This document shows, one piece after another, positions 41,404-50,008 of a DNA stretch of 64,000 bases. Made by a program: the position numbers and the translations under genes. How positions within the stretch are numbered: position 1 is the first letter of the stretch; the number at the start of each line of letters is the position of its first letter. Under the pieces are notes generated by a model. The model searched no databases, had not been told where the DNA came from, and saw only the letters and a program-made list of their open reading frames with translations. This DNA comes from Asticcacaulis excentricus CB 48 (GTDB lineage Bacteria; Pseudomonadota; Alphaproteobacteria; Caulobacterales; Caulobacteraceae): the NCBI RefSeq assembly GCF_000175215.2, contig NC_014816.1, positions 2,415,001 through 2,479,000 of the forward strand. The letters are read 5' to 3'.

Positions 41404-41486
41404 ACAGGGGACATGATCCCATTTACAAAGAAGTTATTACTTACACTAACACCAAATCGAACGAAGATCCGCATAAGCGCATTGCA

Positions 41487-42629
41487 TTAAGTATATCGCA
41501 TTCCAGCGCGCTCAAAGTATACGGCATATTTTTCTCTAAAAGCACGGTAGTCATCAAAATCGATGAGATGATATGGAATATCTTCAACCGGACCAGGCCG
41601 GAGCATCGTCCCATTGTACTGCGACTCTGAGAAATGAATAAGTACCGCTCTGAAGTCCATCTCACCATCAATGGCCTCGCGCCAATGTAGATGCGTGCGC
41701 CCCCGAAAAATAGCCAAATCGCCAGGCTTGAGATCAATACGCACTATATTTTCACTTGGAATATTTTCCTTATCTTTGACCGTCACCCGTTGCTGATACG
41801 GATTGAGAAATTTGGCCCGATCCAAGAACAGCGGGTTTTCCGCACCATCCGGTCCAAACTTGTAACATACCGTCGACGATATTTGCGTAAGTATATTGTC
41901 GTAATGCGGAAGGAGATCAGAGTTACGCACGTATTTCATTGCGAACGCCGCGCAGCGCAATAATTCAGATGACAACAAAAGTTCGTAGTACTCATGCGCA
42001 GCCATGTGAAACTGATCTATAAAGTCTCCACACTCGCCGTCATTGTGCATTCGGTAAAACTGTCGGGGATCGTCGAGCGCTTCCCTATGATTGAATGTCA
42101 CATGCTTGTCGATGAGCGCAACTGCCTCAGGTGTGAGCGCATTTTCGATCTTTAAATATTCGTTTTCTAACCAAAAGGCTTTTAGTTGTTCAATCTCCTG
42201 AATTGACTTGGAGTTGAAAATTTTGACACCGTTGATATACTTGTTGTCAAGGACATTTAGACGATAATCGATCGGGTTCGCGGACAACTCAGCTGGCGCA
42301 AGCTGGTCAAAATGGAGAGATCCCCAATCGAGGATGGGCCACTGTGGAAAGTGCGTGAAAAGTTCGCTACGCGCCGACTCACTAATATGCTGGGCATCAT
42401 GAGTGACAAAACGGTAGTGTGAATTCAGCAGCCATAGTCCCGTTGAGCCACTCTCGTGCACAACCTCAACTATATTAACATGCTTCATACCGAGTATAAT
42501 GCGTGACGGCGTCCACCCGGGAGACAAAGGAAGCGTCCCACCGTCATGAGAACGCATCCGAATAAGGTCGCCGTTGTAATAAAAATAGTAAGAATCGTTT
42601 TGCGAAAAAAACTTAGAGACTTGCAGCAT
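41487..42629 (-). CDS. 2-oxoglutarate/Fe(II) oxygenase-like protein, third gene of the WcbI/GSCFA cassette
   Basis: The 380-residue protein has in its C-terminal half a pattern that fits a cupin-type dioxygenase: LLPHYDNILTQ near 239 (His-x-Asp), GDLAIFRGRTHLHWREA near 303-319 (distal His), then FRAVLIHFS with a possible 2-oxoglutarate Arg. The N-terminal half is unrecognised. The start at 42629 follows an AGGTG and lies 16 bases past the GSCFA stop; a 14-codon extension enters that gene. It may hydroxylate a sugar or a substituent in the surface glycan. That role is inference. Confidence 0.6.
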   Translation of the reverse strand: MLQVSKFFSQNDSYYFYYNGDLIRMRSHDGGTLPLSPGWTPSRIILGMKHVNIVEVVHESGSTGLWLLNSHYRFVTHDAQHISESARSELFTHFPQWPILDWGSLHFDQLAPAELSANPIDYRLNVLDNKYINGVKIFNSKSIQEIEQLKAFWLENEYLKIENALTPEAVALIDKHVTFNHREALDDPRQFYRMHNDGECGDFIDQFHMAAHEYYELLLSSELLRCAAFAMKYVRNSDLLPHYDNILTQISSTVCYKFGPDGAENPLFLDRAKFLNPYQQRVTVKDKENIPSENIVRIDLKPGDLAIFRGRTHLHWREAIDGEMDFRAVLIHFSESQYNGTMLRPGPVEDIPYHLIDFDDYRAFREKYAVYFERAGMRYT

Positions 42630-42645
42630 TAAACACCTGATAAAT

Positions 42646-43701
42646 TCAGTTTTGATGCAGTGATTTTTCAATCACTTCTTCATCGCAGACAATACCGGGA
42701 TTATCCTGGGCGACTATGTGAAACGGCATGCTTGCGGGCGCGGAAGAGACCTGGCCGGGTGAAAAAAAGTGTTTAGAAAAGACCCGCATGACATGCTTAA
42801 CGCCCATATCCGTTACTTGGCGCAAGTCGTCGGCATAATACCTGCCCTGTGCCGCAGGAGAGGTAATGATCTCATAAGAGGGAAAATAAGTCACATTTGG
42901 GAAGTTTCGCTCTGCCGAGTCTGCGGCAACGCGCAACGCAGCCTTGCTATAGGTAGTTGACACCCAAACGTGCCGAGGTTCATAGGTCGCAATAAGAGGT
43001 ACCGGAGAAACCGTCAATATTACCTCTGCACGCGGGTTCACTCCCCGAAGCTTTTCCAAAAACATAGCCAAATCAGCTTCGCATTCTGCAGCGGTGAAGT
43101 TGACGAACTCATACTTCACAGGATCGAATGTCCCACCACTCACACCTGGCGCAACCGGGTAAATGGCGCCGTCTTTCTTTGACCGCCAGCCTTCCGTCAG
43201 CCCTAGTGTAAAAATCAAAAAGTCGGCTTCTGTAAAAATATTTCGAACATATGCAAGGTGGGAAGCGCGATCAGCTTCAAGCTCACTCTCAGATCCAAAT
43301 CCTTCAGGTTGAATCTGCGGTCGAAAGGCGTCGACGAGACAACCTTTATGCTCCCAACGATCATCCTCGGGTGAAAATAGACCGAAGGCACGATCAAACA
43401 TCTGGTTTAGTTGGCGGACTGTGTAAACATTGCCGTATCGCCCAGAAAAAGTGCCATAATTGCGTATGGCTTTTTCAGTTTCAGGCATGTCGTCAGGACC
43501 AGCTTCGGGCACATAATAGTTTAACCCGCTGGTTCGGATAAAACGACCCAGATGCTGCGCAAAACAACTTCCAATTGTCACAACCTTGTCGGTCGGGGAA
43601 ATTATCCGGCCACTCACGCAGGGGTCAATTTGCGACGGTGCTGGACGCGACATAGAGCGAGACCAAAACGCGTAGTCCTCAAGCTTACTATAAGGGTTCA
43701 T
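42646..43701 (-). CDS. GSCFA-domain protein (SGNH-hydrolase-like)
   Basis: The 351-residue protein carries the name-giving GSCFA motif in VVTIGSCFAQHLGRFI (about 40-55), then the downstream blocks FTLGLTEGW near 170 and VSPVPLIATYEPRHVWV near 235. The GSCFA family is related to SGNH/GDSL hydrolases and often lies in polysaccharide loci. It overlaps the WcbI gene by four bases. It could be an acyl-esterase or acyl-transferase acting on the glycan, but this is not established. Confidence 0.85.
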   Translation of the reverse strand: MNPYSKLEDYAFWSRSMSRPAPSQIDPCVSGRIISPTDKVVTIGSCFAQHLGRFIRTSGLNYYVPEAGPDDMPETEKAIRNYGTFSGRYGNVYTVRQLNQMFDRAFGLFSPEDDRWEHKGCLVDAFRPQIQPEGFGSESELEADRASHLAYVRNIFTEADFLIFTLGLTEGWRSKKDGAIYPVAPGVSGGTFDPVKYEFVNFTAAECEADLAMFLEKLRGVNPRAEVILTVSPVPLIATYEPRHVWVSTTYSKAALRVAADSAERNFPNVTYFPSYEIITSPAAQGRYYADDLRQVTDMGVKHVMRVFSKHFFSPGQVSSAPASMPFHIVAQDNPGIVCDEEVIEKSLHQN

Positions 43702-44576
43702 GCCGCAGCCTCCAGTTGACGCGTCAACAAGGCATCGAACGCCGGGTTAAAGCGGCCGGTATGTATATTATCTTTCTCTATAGGCTGTGCGTCGTAATCA
43801 GCATAACTGATTTCAAGATACGTTCTCAGATCCGAGGCATGGCGCTCACGCGATTTCCAGCGAAAACAACCCGGCACCCCTAAATTGTCTGCAATGGCGG
43901 GATAGACAGGCCAAACAGCATCAAAGATCAGAGGATCGGCCAAGAAATCCTCGATAGGTTCGTAAACATCAGCGGACTTAGCGCCCATCTTCATGGCCAA
44001 TTGGCGCGAGATATGAACGATCGGAGACAACTTAGCGTGGAGGTTAGAGTGCATGAACACACCTTGGCGTTTGACCGCAAGGAAAAACGTGGAAAAATCT
44101 AGGGCGCAGGCGTCGAAATCATTTTTCATACGAGCCGCGCTGTTATCCCATTCATCCAAATAACCGAGAGCGGCCAATGTATCCTTTTCAAAAAGCCGAA
44201 TGGCTTTGTTAACCGGCACTCCTTCTTTCCAACTCCACAAAGCAAGGGTCGAATTATAGACGCACCCCATACTCGTAATGACATGAGAACCAGACGAAGG
44301 AATGACAATGTCCGGGTGGAAAGCGGGAAAGTACAATTGTGGCCAACGCAAAACCTGCAGTCTTGGATTAAGCGCCGAGAGATGATCTTCGGAAGCATAG
44401 TCAGGCAGGGCGGTGACCCAAATATCGACCGTACGTATCTCTTCATCAAACGCATCATCAGGCGAGACACCTGGTGTCGGCAAATGACCCACATCGTCGT
44501 GTGGCAACATGATTTTGAGGCTGTCAATGATGCCCCCCGTCTGACAGGCACCCGAAACACGGATCTTTCGCGACAT
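43698..44576 (-). CDS. WcbI-family polysaccharide biosynthesis protein
   Basis: The 292-residue protein opens with RVSGACQTGGIIDSLK, matching the GNCQ-type N-terminus of WcbI, then LRWPQLYFPAFHPDIV (about 93-108) and a C-terminal helical region. WcbI of Burkholderia pseudomallei binds CoA and is proposed to acylate capsule. The start was placed at 44576, where AAGGA precedes the ATG; the long upstream extension has no support. It overlaps the GSCFA gene by four bases, so the two probably act together. Confidence 0.75.
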   Translation of the reverse strand: MSRKIRVSGACQTGGIIDSLKIMLPHDDVGHLPTPGVSPDDAFDEEIRTVDIWVTALPDYASEDHLSALNPRLQVLRWPQLYFPAFHPDIVIPSSGSHVITSMGCVYNSTLALWSWKEGVPVNKAIRLFEKDTLAALGYLDEWDNSAARMKNDFDACALDFSTFFLAVKRQGVFMHSNLHAKLSPIVHISRQLAMKMGAKSADVYEPIEDFLADPLIFDAVWPVYPAIADNLGVPGCFRWKSRERHASDLRTYLEISYADYDAQPIEKDNIHTGRFNPAFDALLTRQLEAAA

Positions 44577-44863
44577 CGCGCTATCCTTTGAACAAACTGG
44601 ACTGAGATGGCAGTTAAAATATGCGACCAGCCCCCTCTGGCCTGAAACCCACGACATCAGTTTATTATCCAACTGCTGGGGTATAATCAAGTTCAGGGAT
44701 CGGCGTTGACACCGGAACGTACTCGTTGCGTAAAACCAGGCCATACAAACGCTTCATAGGCCCTCAGGTGTTCCACGACGGGTACACTCATTAAATTCTT
44801 CGACATTTCAAACTGGACATATTTCGAGTTGCGAAAATACCCTGGCTTTGACAATCTTGAAAA

Positions 44864-45625
44864 ATGGCCGAAATGAGCGAGAGCAGATTAATGCGAGACG
44901 GTGGGGAAATAGATGGCGAAAAACTCTTGGACTACCTCAAAGATGCGACAGGAGCGACATTTTTAAGATCGTTACGCCGGCCGCTACCGCGTGAAATGCC
45001 CGATCTAGAATGGAGCAAAACGCACTTTTTGCAGAGTTTGCCGACAAAAGGACGTTATCTCGACCTAGGCTGCGGCAACAACTCTCCTTGGTACACAAAG
45101 CAGTTTTTACCGGAGTGGCACTATATAGGCTTAGATGTTGAAGACTATAATCAGCAAAATAAAACAATTGCTGACGAATATATTGTGACAACAGGTTCCG
45201 AATTTTGCGACGCTATTGGCCGATATGCGGACACCATAGATGCAGTCATGTCTTCTCACAATTTGGAACACTGCGATAATCGCGACTTAACTGTGCGCTA
45301 CATGGCACAAGCACTTAAAACCGGAGGAAGGCTTTTCATGTCTTTCCCCTGCGCAGACAGCGTAAATTTCCCTGGGCGGGGCGGCTGCCTGAATTATCAT
45401 GATGATTACACTCACCAGGGGTCTCCTCCCGATTTCGGCCGAACCATTTCTATCCTCACCGAAGAAGGCGTGAAAATTTTATACGCAACAACCCGTTATC
45501 AACCACCAATCGGATGGCTAATGGGTCTGCAAGACGAACCGGAATCTTCTGGTTCCCGAGAAGTTAAGCTCGGAACCTGGTGGTATTGGGGGTTTGAAAC
45601 ATTGATTTGGGGTGAAAAACTTTAA
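44864..45625 (+). CDS. Class I SAM-dependent methyltransferase
   Basis: The 253-residue protein has a standard SAM-binding motif YLDLGCGNNSP (about 64-74), motif II VEDYNQQNKT, and motif III-IV SHNLEHCDN with ALKTGGRLFMSFPC (about 150-163). It probably methylates a sugar hydroxyl or another group in the glycan. It is divergent from the WcbI cassette (287 bp apart) and convergent with the next gene. Confidence 0.8.
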   Translation: MAEMSESRLMRDGGEIDGEKLLDYLKDATGATFLRSLRRPLPREMPDLEWSKTHFLQSLPTKGRYLDLGCGNNSPWYTKQFLPEWHYIGLDVEDYNQQNKTIADEYIVTTGSEFCDAIGRYADTIDAVMSSHNLEHCDNRDLTVRYMAQALKTGGRLFMSFPCADSVNFPGRGGCLNYHDDYTHQGSPPDFGRTISILTEEGVKILYATTRYQPPIGWLMGLQDEPESSGSREVKLGTWWYWGFETLIWGEKL

Positions 45626-45746
45626 ATCAATCAAACGCTCACCTGGAATAGTAAAGGCGGATTAGGGTTAAATCTTTCTCCAGAAGAAATGCCGCGGCAT
45701 TGCGTTTGATTAAATCACCCGAACAACAAAAAGCCCAACGAATAAC

Positions 45747-46850
45747 TTAGCTGAAAGCTAAAGCCTTTAGCATCTCAATATCCACCACATTTTCATCGGA
45801 TGCCTTGTGTACATTGAGATCTATATTGTACTCTTTCAGTATATTTTGCCATATTTCCAACCCTTCGTGTAAATACGACTTGGCTTGAATTACATGAACT
45901 TTTGTTCCCTTAGGCATGTAAATCATATTAGTCATGGCTGAGCCGAAATACATCCCCACGTACTTGACATTGGCGAGCACTCTTATCAGCTCAATAATTG
46001 AGATGTCTTCTGGATTGACAATCAAAAAGCCCTGATCGGCGAAAAAAGCTTCAGCTTCATCCTTATTGCCGATATCTCGGTAGGATGACGATCGCGTAAT
46101 AAACACCTTTTCTGGCCCGGTGCTTTCACCGCTTCCTAGAGCTGCTAAACGAGCTTTGCTTGAGACCGACGATGGAAAGCGATGGAAGTTTGGGCTGGTG
46201 ATGTGATTTTCGATGAGAGTCAAACCACGAAGTTTTAGAATTCCATCTCCGAATGTGTACGCATTCAGAGACGATTCGCCAAACACAGCCCGATCAAGAA
46301 TCTGATAGTTCGTATTGAACTTAAAATTTTCCGTATCCAAATGACTATCCGTAGGATAGTCAAGGAATCCCGTCGCCTTACCAAATAGATTCATTTGTTG
46401 CATAAAATCATTTATGCTAAAGAGCTCATCCTGGAAATGGCCGTAGCTTAAAAACCACTTCTCAATCGCAACAAAATTTTCACCAATATTTGTGGCTGAT
46501 GAAATATTGCTTTCCTCTATCAGAAACAAAGCCTGATCAATGAGCTGAAGAAAATTTACCAGATGCGTACAATAGTAACGACTATTGAACTCTATTTTCC
46601 CTTGATCATCAAAAAAGAGTGCGTGGTGCTTGCGGTTGTGATCACCTATATAATAAAGCGTGTCATTGCTGACACTGTATCGATAAGCATCAATGTTCTG
46701 AATGTTCCGTGGCCGGAATATCGAAAGCTCTGGCAGAGCGGTTTCTGCTCCGTGGTACCCTCCTTGAATAAGCCCCTCAATGAGCCGATCCTTGTCGCTC
46801 TGCGGAAGACGACTAAGGGAGTTAATTTTATCTGCCAATCCGGAATCCAC
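45747..46850 (-). CDS. Glycosyltransferase 61-like protein
   Basis: The 367-residue protein resembles GT61/DUF563 enzymes in its C-terminal half: KVFITRSSSYRDIGNKDEAE (about 246-265), FFADQGFLIVNPEDISIIEL, then YFGSAMTNMIYMPKGTKVH (about 305-323), the counterpart of the GSALHN motif. The N-terminal half is divergent. It is a single gene, convergent with the methyltransferase. The acceptor is unknown. Confidence 0.65.
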   Translation of the reverse strand: MDSGLADKINSLSRLPQSDKDRLIEGLIQGGYHGAETALPELSIFRPRNIQNIDAYRYSVSNDTLYYIGDHNRKHHALFFDDQGKIEFNSRYYCTHLVNFLQLIDQALFLIEESNISSATNIGENFVAIEKWFLSYGHFQDELFSINDFMQQMNLFGKATGFLDYPTDSHLDTENFKFNTNYQILDRAVFGESSLNAYTFGDGILKLRGLTLIENHITSPNFHRFPSSVSSKARLAALGSGESTGPEKVFITRSSSYRDIGNKDEAEAFFADQGFLIVNPEDISIIELIRVLANVKYVGMYFGSAMTNMIYMPKGTKVHVIQAKSYLHEGLEIWQNILKEYNIDLNVHKASDENVVDIEMLKALAFS

Positions 46851-46921
46851 GAGACCGCCTATTCATAAGAGTTATCAAGAGCGAGCCAACGCGTCACATG
46901 ACCTCGTTAGCGAGGAGAATA

Positions 46922-47728
46922 TCACGCGTAAGTTTTCACCGCATAGTCAACAGAGAAGAGGACGTCATCTGACGCCGTGCCCGCTGGCTCTAACATTTCT
47001 ATCGCAATCCAGTGATCATAATTAATCGCTTTCAATGCCTTCGCCGCATCGGCATGGTCGATGGAGGGATTGCGCAGACTTGCCAATTTGGGCTCGGCGA
47101 TATGAAAGTGGGCCAGTCTATCACCAGCCGTTTGAATGGCGTCGGAGATACTCCCCCCTCCAAGCGAGATACATCCGGTGTCAAAATGGACGCAAAGACC
47201 CTCATGCCCGACCTCGTCGACCATCTGAATAACCGCATCAGATGTATCTACGAAGTTACCGCCGTAAAACTCGGGGACCGGCTCAATACCGAGAGAAAAT
47301 CCTTCGTCTGCAACAAGTCGCGCCAGCTTGCCAAAGCGTTCGCGTCCCAATTCCCAGGCGGCCTGCACCTCCAGATTTCCACGATCTCGGTTTCTGGGAG
47401 AGCCAAATACGCCGACATTAGCTCCGAGGCGGGTTCCGATGCGCGCGACCTTTTTCAAATGGGTCGCCATAATGTCAAACGCGGCTTCATCGCCGAGAAG
47501 CTGCGCGTCATTGATCCCGAAAAGCAATGCCTGAAGCGATGGCACCACTAAATCGGCCTCTGCTAGCGTCGCGCGGTACCGATCGACAACATCGTTCGTC
47601 AGTTCTTCCCATGGAGCTATACGGGTGGGCGCCACCTCGATACCCGAGATTCCACGTGACCGCAAAGTACGAAGATAGTCTTGAGAGACATCAGCCTTCA
47701 AAGCAAGATTGGAAAGCGCCAACTTCAT
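46922..47728 (-). CDS. Sugar phosphate isomerase/epimerase-like TIM-barrel protein
   Basis: The 268-residue protein belongs to the xylose-isomerase-like/AP-endonuclease-2 fold: MKLALSNLALKAD, then GISGIEVAPTRIAPWEEL, GANVGVFGSPRNRDRG, SLGIEPVPEFYGGNFVDTS and CVHFDTGCISLGG, then the metal ligands in LAHFHIAEPKLA. It is the last gene of a three-gene operon with the epimerase (4 bp overlap) and the FAD enzyme. The cassette probably makes an unusual sugar or acyl building block. Confidence 0.75.
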   Translation of the reverse strand: MKLALSNLALKADVSQDYLRTLRSRGISGIEVAPTRIAPWEELTNDVVDRYRATLAEADLVVPSLQALLFGINDAQLLGDEAAFDIMATHLKKVARIGTRLGANVGVFGSPRNRDRGNLEVQAAWELGRERFGKLARLVADEGFSLGIEPVPEFYGGNFVDTSDAVIQMVDEVGHEGLCVHFDTGCISLGGGSISDAIQTAGDRLAHFHIAEPKLASLRNPSIDHADAAKALKAINYDHWIAIEMLEPAGTASDDVLFSVDYAVKTYA

Positions 47729-48498
47729 TTTGCCCCTCGCTTTTCCCCTTCGATATAAAGACCCAGTTCTTCAAGAACCTGAGACTTAGTCAAATGGTAC
47801 CTCCCTTGCCCCTCGAGGACATCTGCATACTGAGTCTGCATATCATAATTAGGAGCAGGTTCTTTAGCCTCACCAATCGCAGCTTCTGGGAAAAACTGGG
47901 CGGCTATCTCATTTGTCAAGATTGGCTCGACCGCGATGTTTACTAACGGCTGACGTGAAGCAACAATCTGATCAATATCTTCAGCGAACCTCCTCATCGG
48001 GTACCACTGAAGACGTCCTGATGGATTAATCTGATCAACCAAATTGTCCGTCAGAAGATCAAAAATCAAATTCTTTCGCAGCCCCGTCCCGAACAGTCCA
48101 GGCAACCGAATGATCGAGTGGCTGCTAAATCGCGTCGCGACAAATTTTTCAAGCACTCTGCGATTTAGCCCATAGGCGTGCAACCCCTCCTCTGCAGGAA
48201 TATCGGCTTCACTTACACCAACAGGATTTCCGTAAACGTCGACAGTCGAAACCAAAACAAAGTGGTCAGTCTCGATCTGGTCGATTGCCTCAATAAGCGT
48301 ATTTATGCCGGCTAAATCGCCAGAAGGATCTTTGTTAGCCTGCCATTTGACAGCTTTTGCGCCAGCGCAAATGACACTTGAAAAATGGCGCCCCTTGATA
48401 TCGGCTATATTACTAGAATTGTAGGTCTCGTCGTAATCACGGGTTCGCAAGAGCGTCCCCCCGACAAATCCTGTATAACCAATGAGTGCGGTTGACAT
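47725..48498 (-). CDS. NAD-dependent sugar epimerase/dehydratase-like protein
   Basis: The 257-residue short-chain dehydrogenase-like protein has a Rossmann start ALIGYTGFVGGTL, the strand-end LVSTVDVYGNP (catalytic Thr/Ser region), and YGLNRRVLEKF in place of the classical YxxxK, that is Tyr and the three-residue-later Arg. The Lys-to-Arg change is unusual for this family. It lies between the FAD enzyme and the TIM-barrel gene and is likely to work with them. Confidence 0.75.
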   Translation of the reverse strand: MSTALIGYTGFVGGTLLRTRDYDETYNSSNIADIKGRHFSSVICAGAKAVKWQANKDPSGDLAGINTLIEAIDQIETDHFVLVSTVDVYGNPVGVSEADIPAEEGLHAYGLNRRVLEKFVATRFSSHSIIRLPGLFGTGLRKNLIFDLLTDNLVDQINPSGRLQWYPMRRFAEDIDQIVASRQPLVNIAVEPILTNEIAAQFFPEAAIGEAKEPAPNYDMQTQYADVLEGQGRYHLTKSQVLEELGLYIEGEKRGAK

Positions 48499-48506
48499 GC
48501 TAACCC

Positions 48507-49607
48507 CTAGAATTTATCGGCGAGTTCTCTTTGCAAAATATCGCCTTTTATAGGACCGATAGACGGCGTTCCAGCATTCGACTGTTCTGTTTCAATCGAG
48601 GCTAGAATACGTTCCACCGCAAAGAATACCGTGTCGATTTTCCCCGATAAAACCGAAAACAACCTCCGATCTCTATAAACATAGCAACTACGATCGTCGA
48701 AATTTCCGACTGGTTTGGTCTTAATGGCTAACTGCACACCAGCGAAGCGGAAATAGTCTCTGAATTTCGGGAAATTCTCTGAAATTTGGGCTTCCATGGC
48801 CTGACGTTTGGCTAGAGACACTGCTCCAGTCACATCATCCCGGGTACGTACGGCCTCTTCAGGCGTCGAAAATTGCCCCAACGGAGTGTGAACGACGCTT
48901 GAGAGAGTGAAAATTGAAGGATCTTCGGTCGGGTATACAGAGCTTAGCGGTCCATCGACAAATGTGACAGCAGGCATGTCATGGCTGGTCTCATAATAGA
49001 GAAGGATGGTAGGTTCATAAATCAGCTTAATCGGCGGCTTCGTATAATGCCCCCATGTAGCATCTATTGCGTAGTCATACCGCACGCCGTTTATGACCAC
49101 CCCATCCTCGCTGTTCGAGACCGCTTCGACCGCGGTATTCAGATGTAAGTTCCCCTTAAGTCTTTGAGAAAAATAGTTGCGCGCGTTATCCAGAAGGATC
49201 ACCCGCTCGTCAGTTTTAATGACGCCATCTATATTGGTGAGATATGGAGACCCTTCAGGCATCTCTACGAACGGAATACCGGACGACACCATAATTAGCT
49301 TGTAGGTGTCGAAATCCATTAAGCTTGTCTCGCGCGGGACAGCATACAGATTTTGCTTAATCGGAGCGCTTAAATTAGGATAACGCTCAGTGAACCGAAT
49401 AAAACCGTCTCGAGATTGAATTCTTGTGCCGTGATGCCTTGCATAGTGAAAGCCTTGATGCAGGCGAAATTGATTGTTGCCCGAAGCATAGTGCAACGGC
49501 CGATCGGCCTTCTCAAAAACCGTGACATCCATCTGCAAGGACTGCAACGCTAGACCAATATGGCAGCCGTACCACCCGCCGCCAATAATAGCGATTTTAT
49601 AAGCCAT
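48507..49607 (-). CDS. FAD-dependent oxidoreductase (DAO-like)
   Basis: The 366-residue protein opens with KIAIIGGGWYGCHIGLALQ, a dinucleotide-binding GxGxxG motif variant, and VTVFEKADRPLHYASGNNQ, followed by the RLHQGFHYARH segment and VINGVRYDYAIDATWG (about 160-175). It fits the D-amino-acid-oxidase-like family. It is the first gene of the three-gene cassette that ends with the TIM-barrel protein. Substrate unknown; oxidation of an amino group or alcohol on a sugar is possible. Confidence 0.8.
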   Translation of the reverse strand: MAYKIAIIGGGWYGCHIGLALQSLQMDVTVFEKADRPLHYASGNNQFRLHQGFHYARHHGTRIQSRDGFIRFTERYPNLSAPIKQNLYAVPRETSLMDFDTYKLIMVSSGIPFVEMPEGSPYLTNIDGVIKTDERVILLDNARNYFSQRLKGNLHLNTAVEAVSNSEDGVVINGVRYDYAIDATWGHYTKPPIKLIYEPTILLYYETSHDMPAVTFVDGPLSSVYPTEDPSIFTLSSVVHTPLGQFSTPEEAVRTRDDVTGAVSLAKRQAMEAQISENFPKFRDYFRFAGVQLAIKTKPVGNFDDRSCYVYRDRRLFSVLSGKIDTVFFAVERILASIETEQSNAGTPSIGPIKGDILQRELADKF

Positions 49608-50008
49608 TTCGGCGCCTCGTATCCAATCGACGTAAATTCAAACAAGTCATGTCGTCGATACCTCAAACATTCCAACCGTCAAGGGAAAAGGGGGCATGCG
49701 TCGTTCAGTCCACGCATCCATTCAATTCGACCTGCGGCAGATAACACCTCGTCAGGAAACCTTTAAACTAAGGGTAGCTTGTATATATCCTCACGTCCGC
49801 ATCATATATTCAACATCTTCGGGCACCAACAATATAAATTGAATTGATACAATATAAACAATTAATACCAAAAATGAACATAGCACGCTTCATATGCGAA
49901 TAATAATATTAAAGCCCCCGCAAAATTTAATATGGATTTTTATAAGAAAGGCAGGCCCGAAATTATATTATTTCAAACTGACATGAGCTTATGTGCTAAT
50001 ATTAATAA
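49608..50008. other. AT-rich intergenic region between the FAD enzyme and the GT2-GT4 gene
   Basis: About 400 bp with no gene; 49780-50008 is strongly AT-rich relative to its surroundings. It should hold the promoter for the leftward FAD gene and the end of the leftward GT gene's transcript. No hairpin with a T-run was found. Confidence 0.45.
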
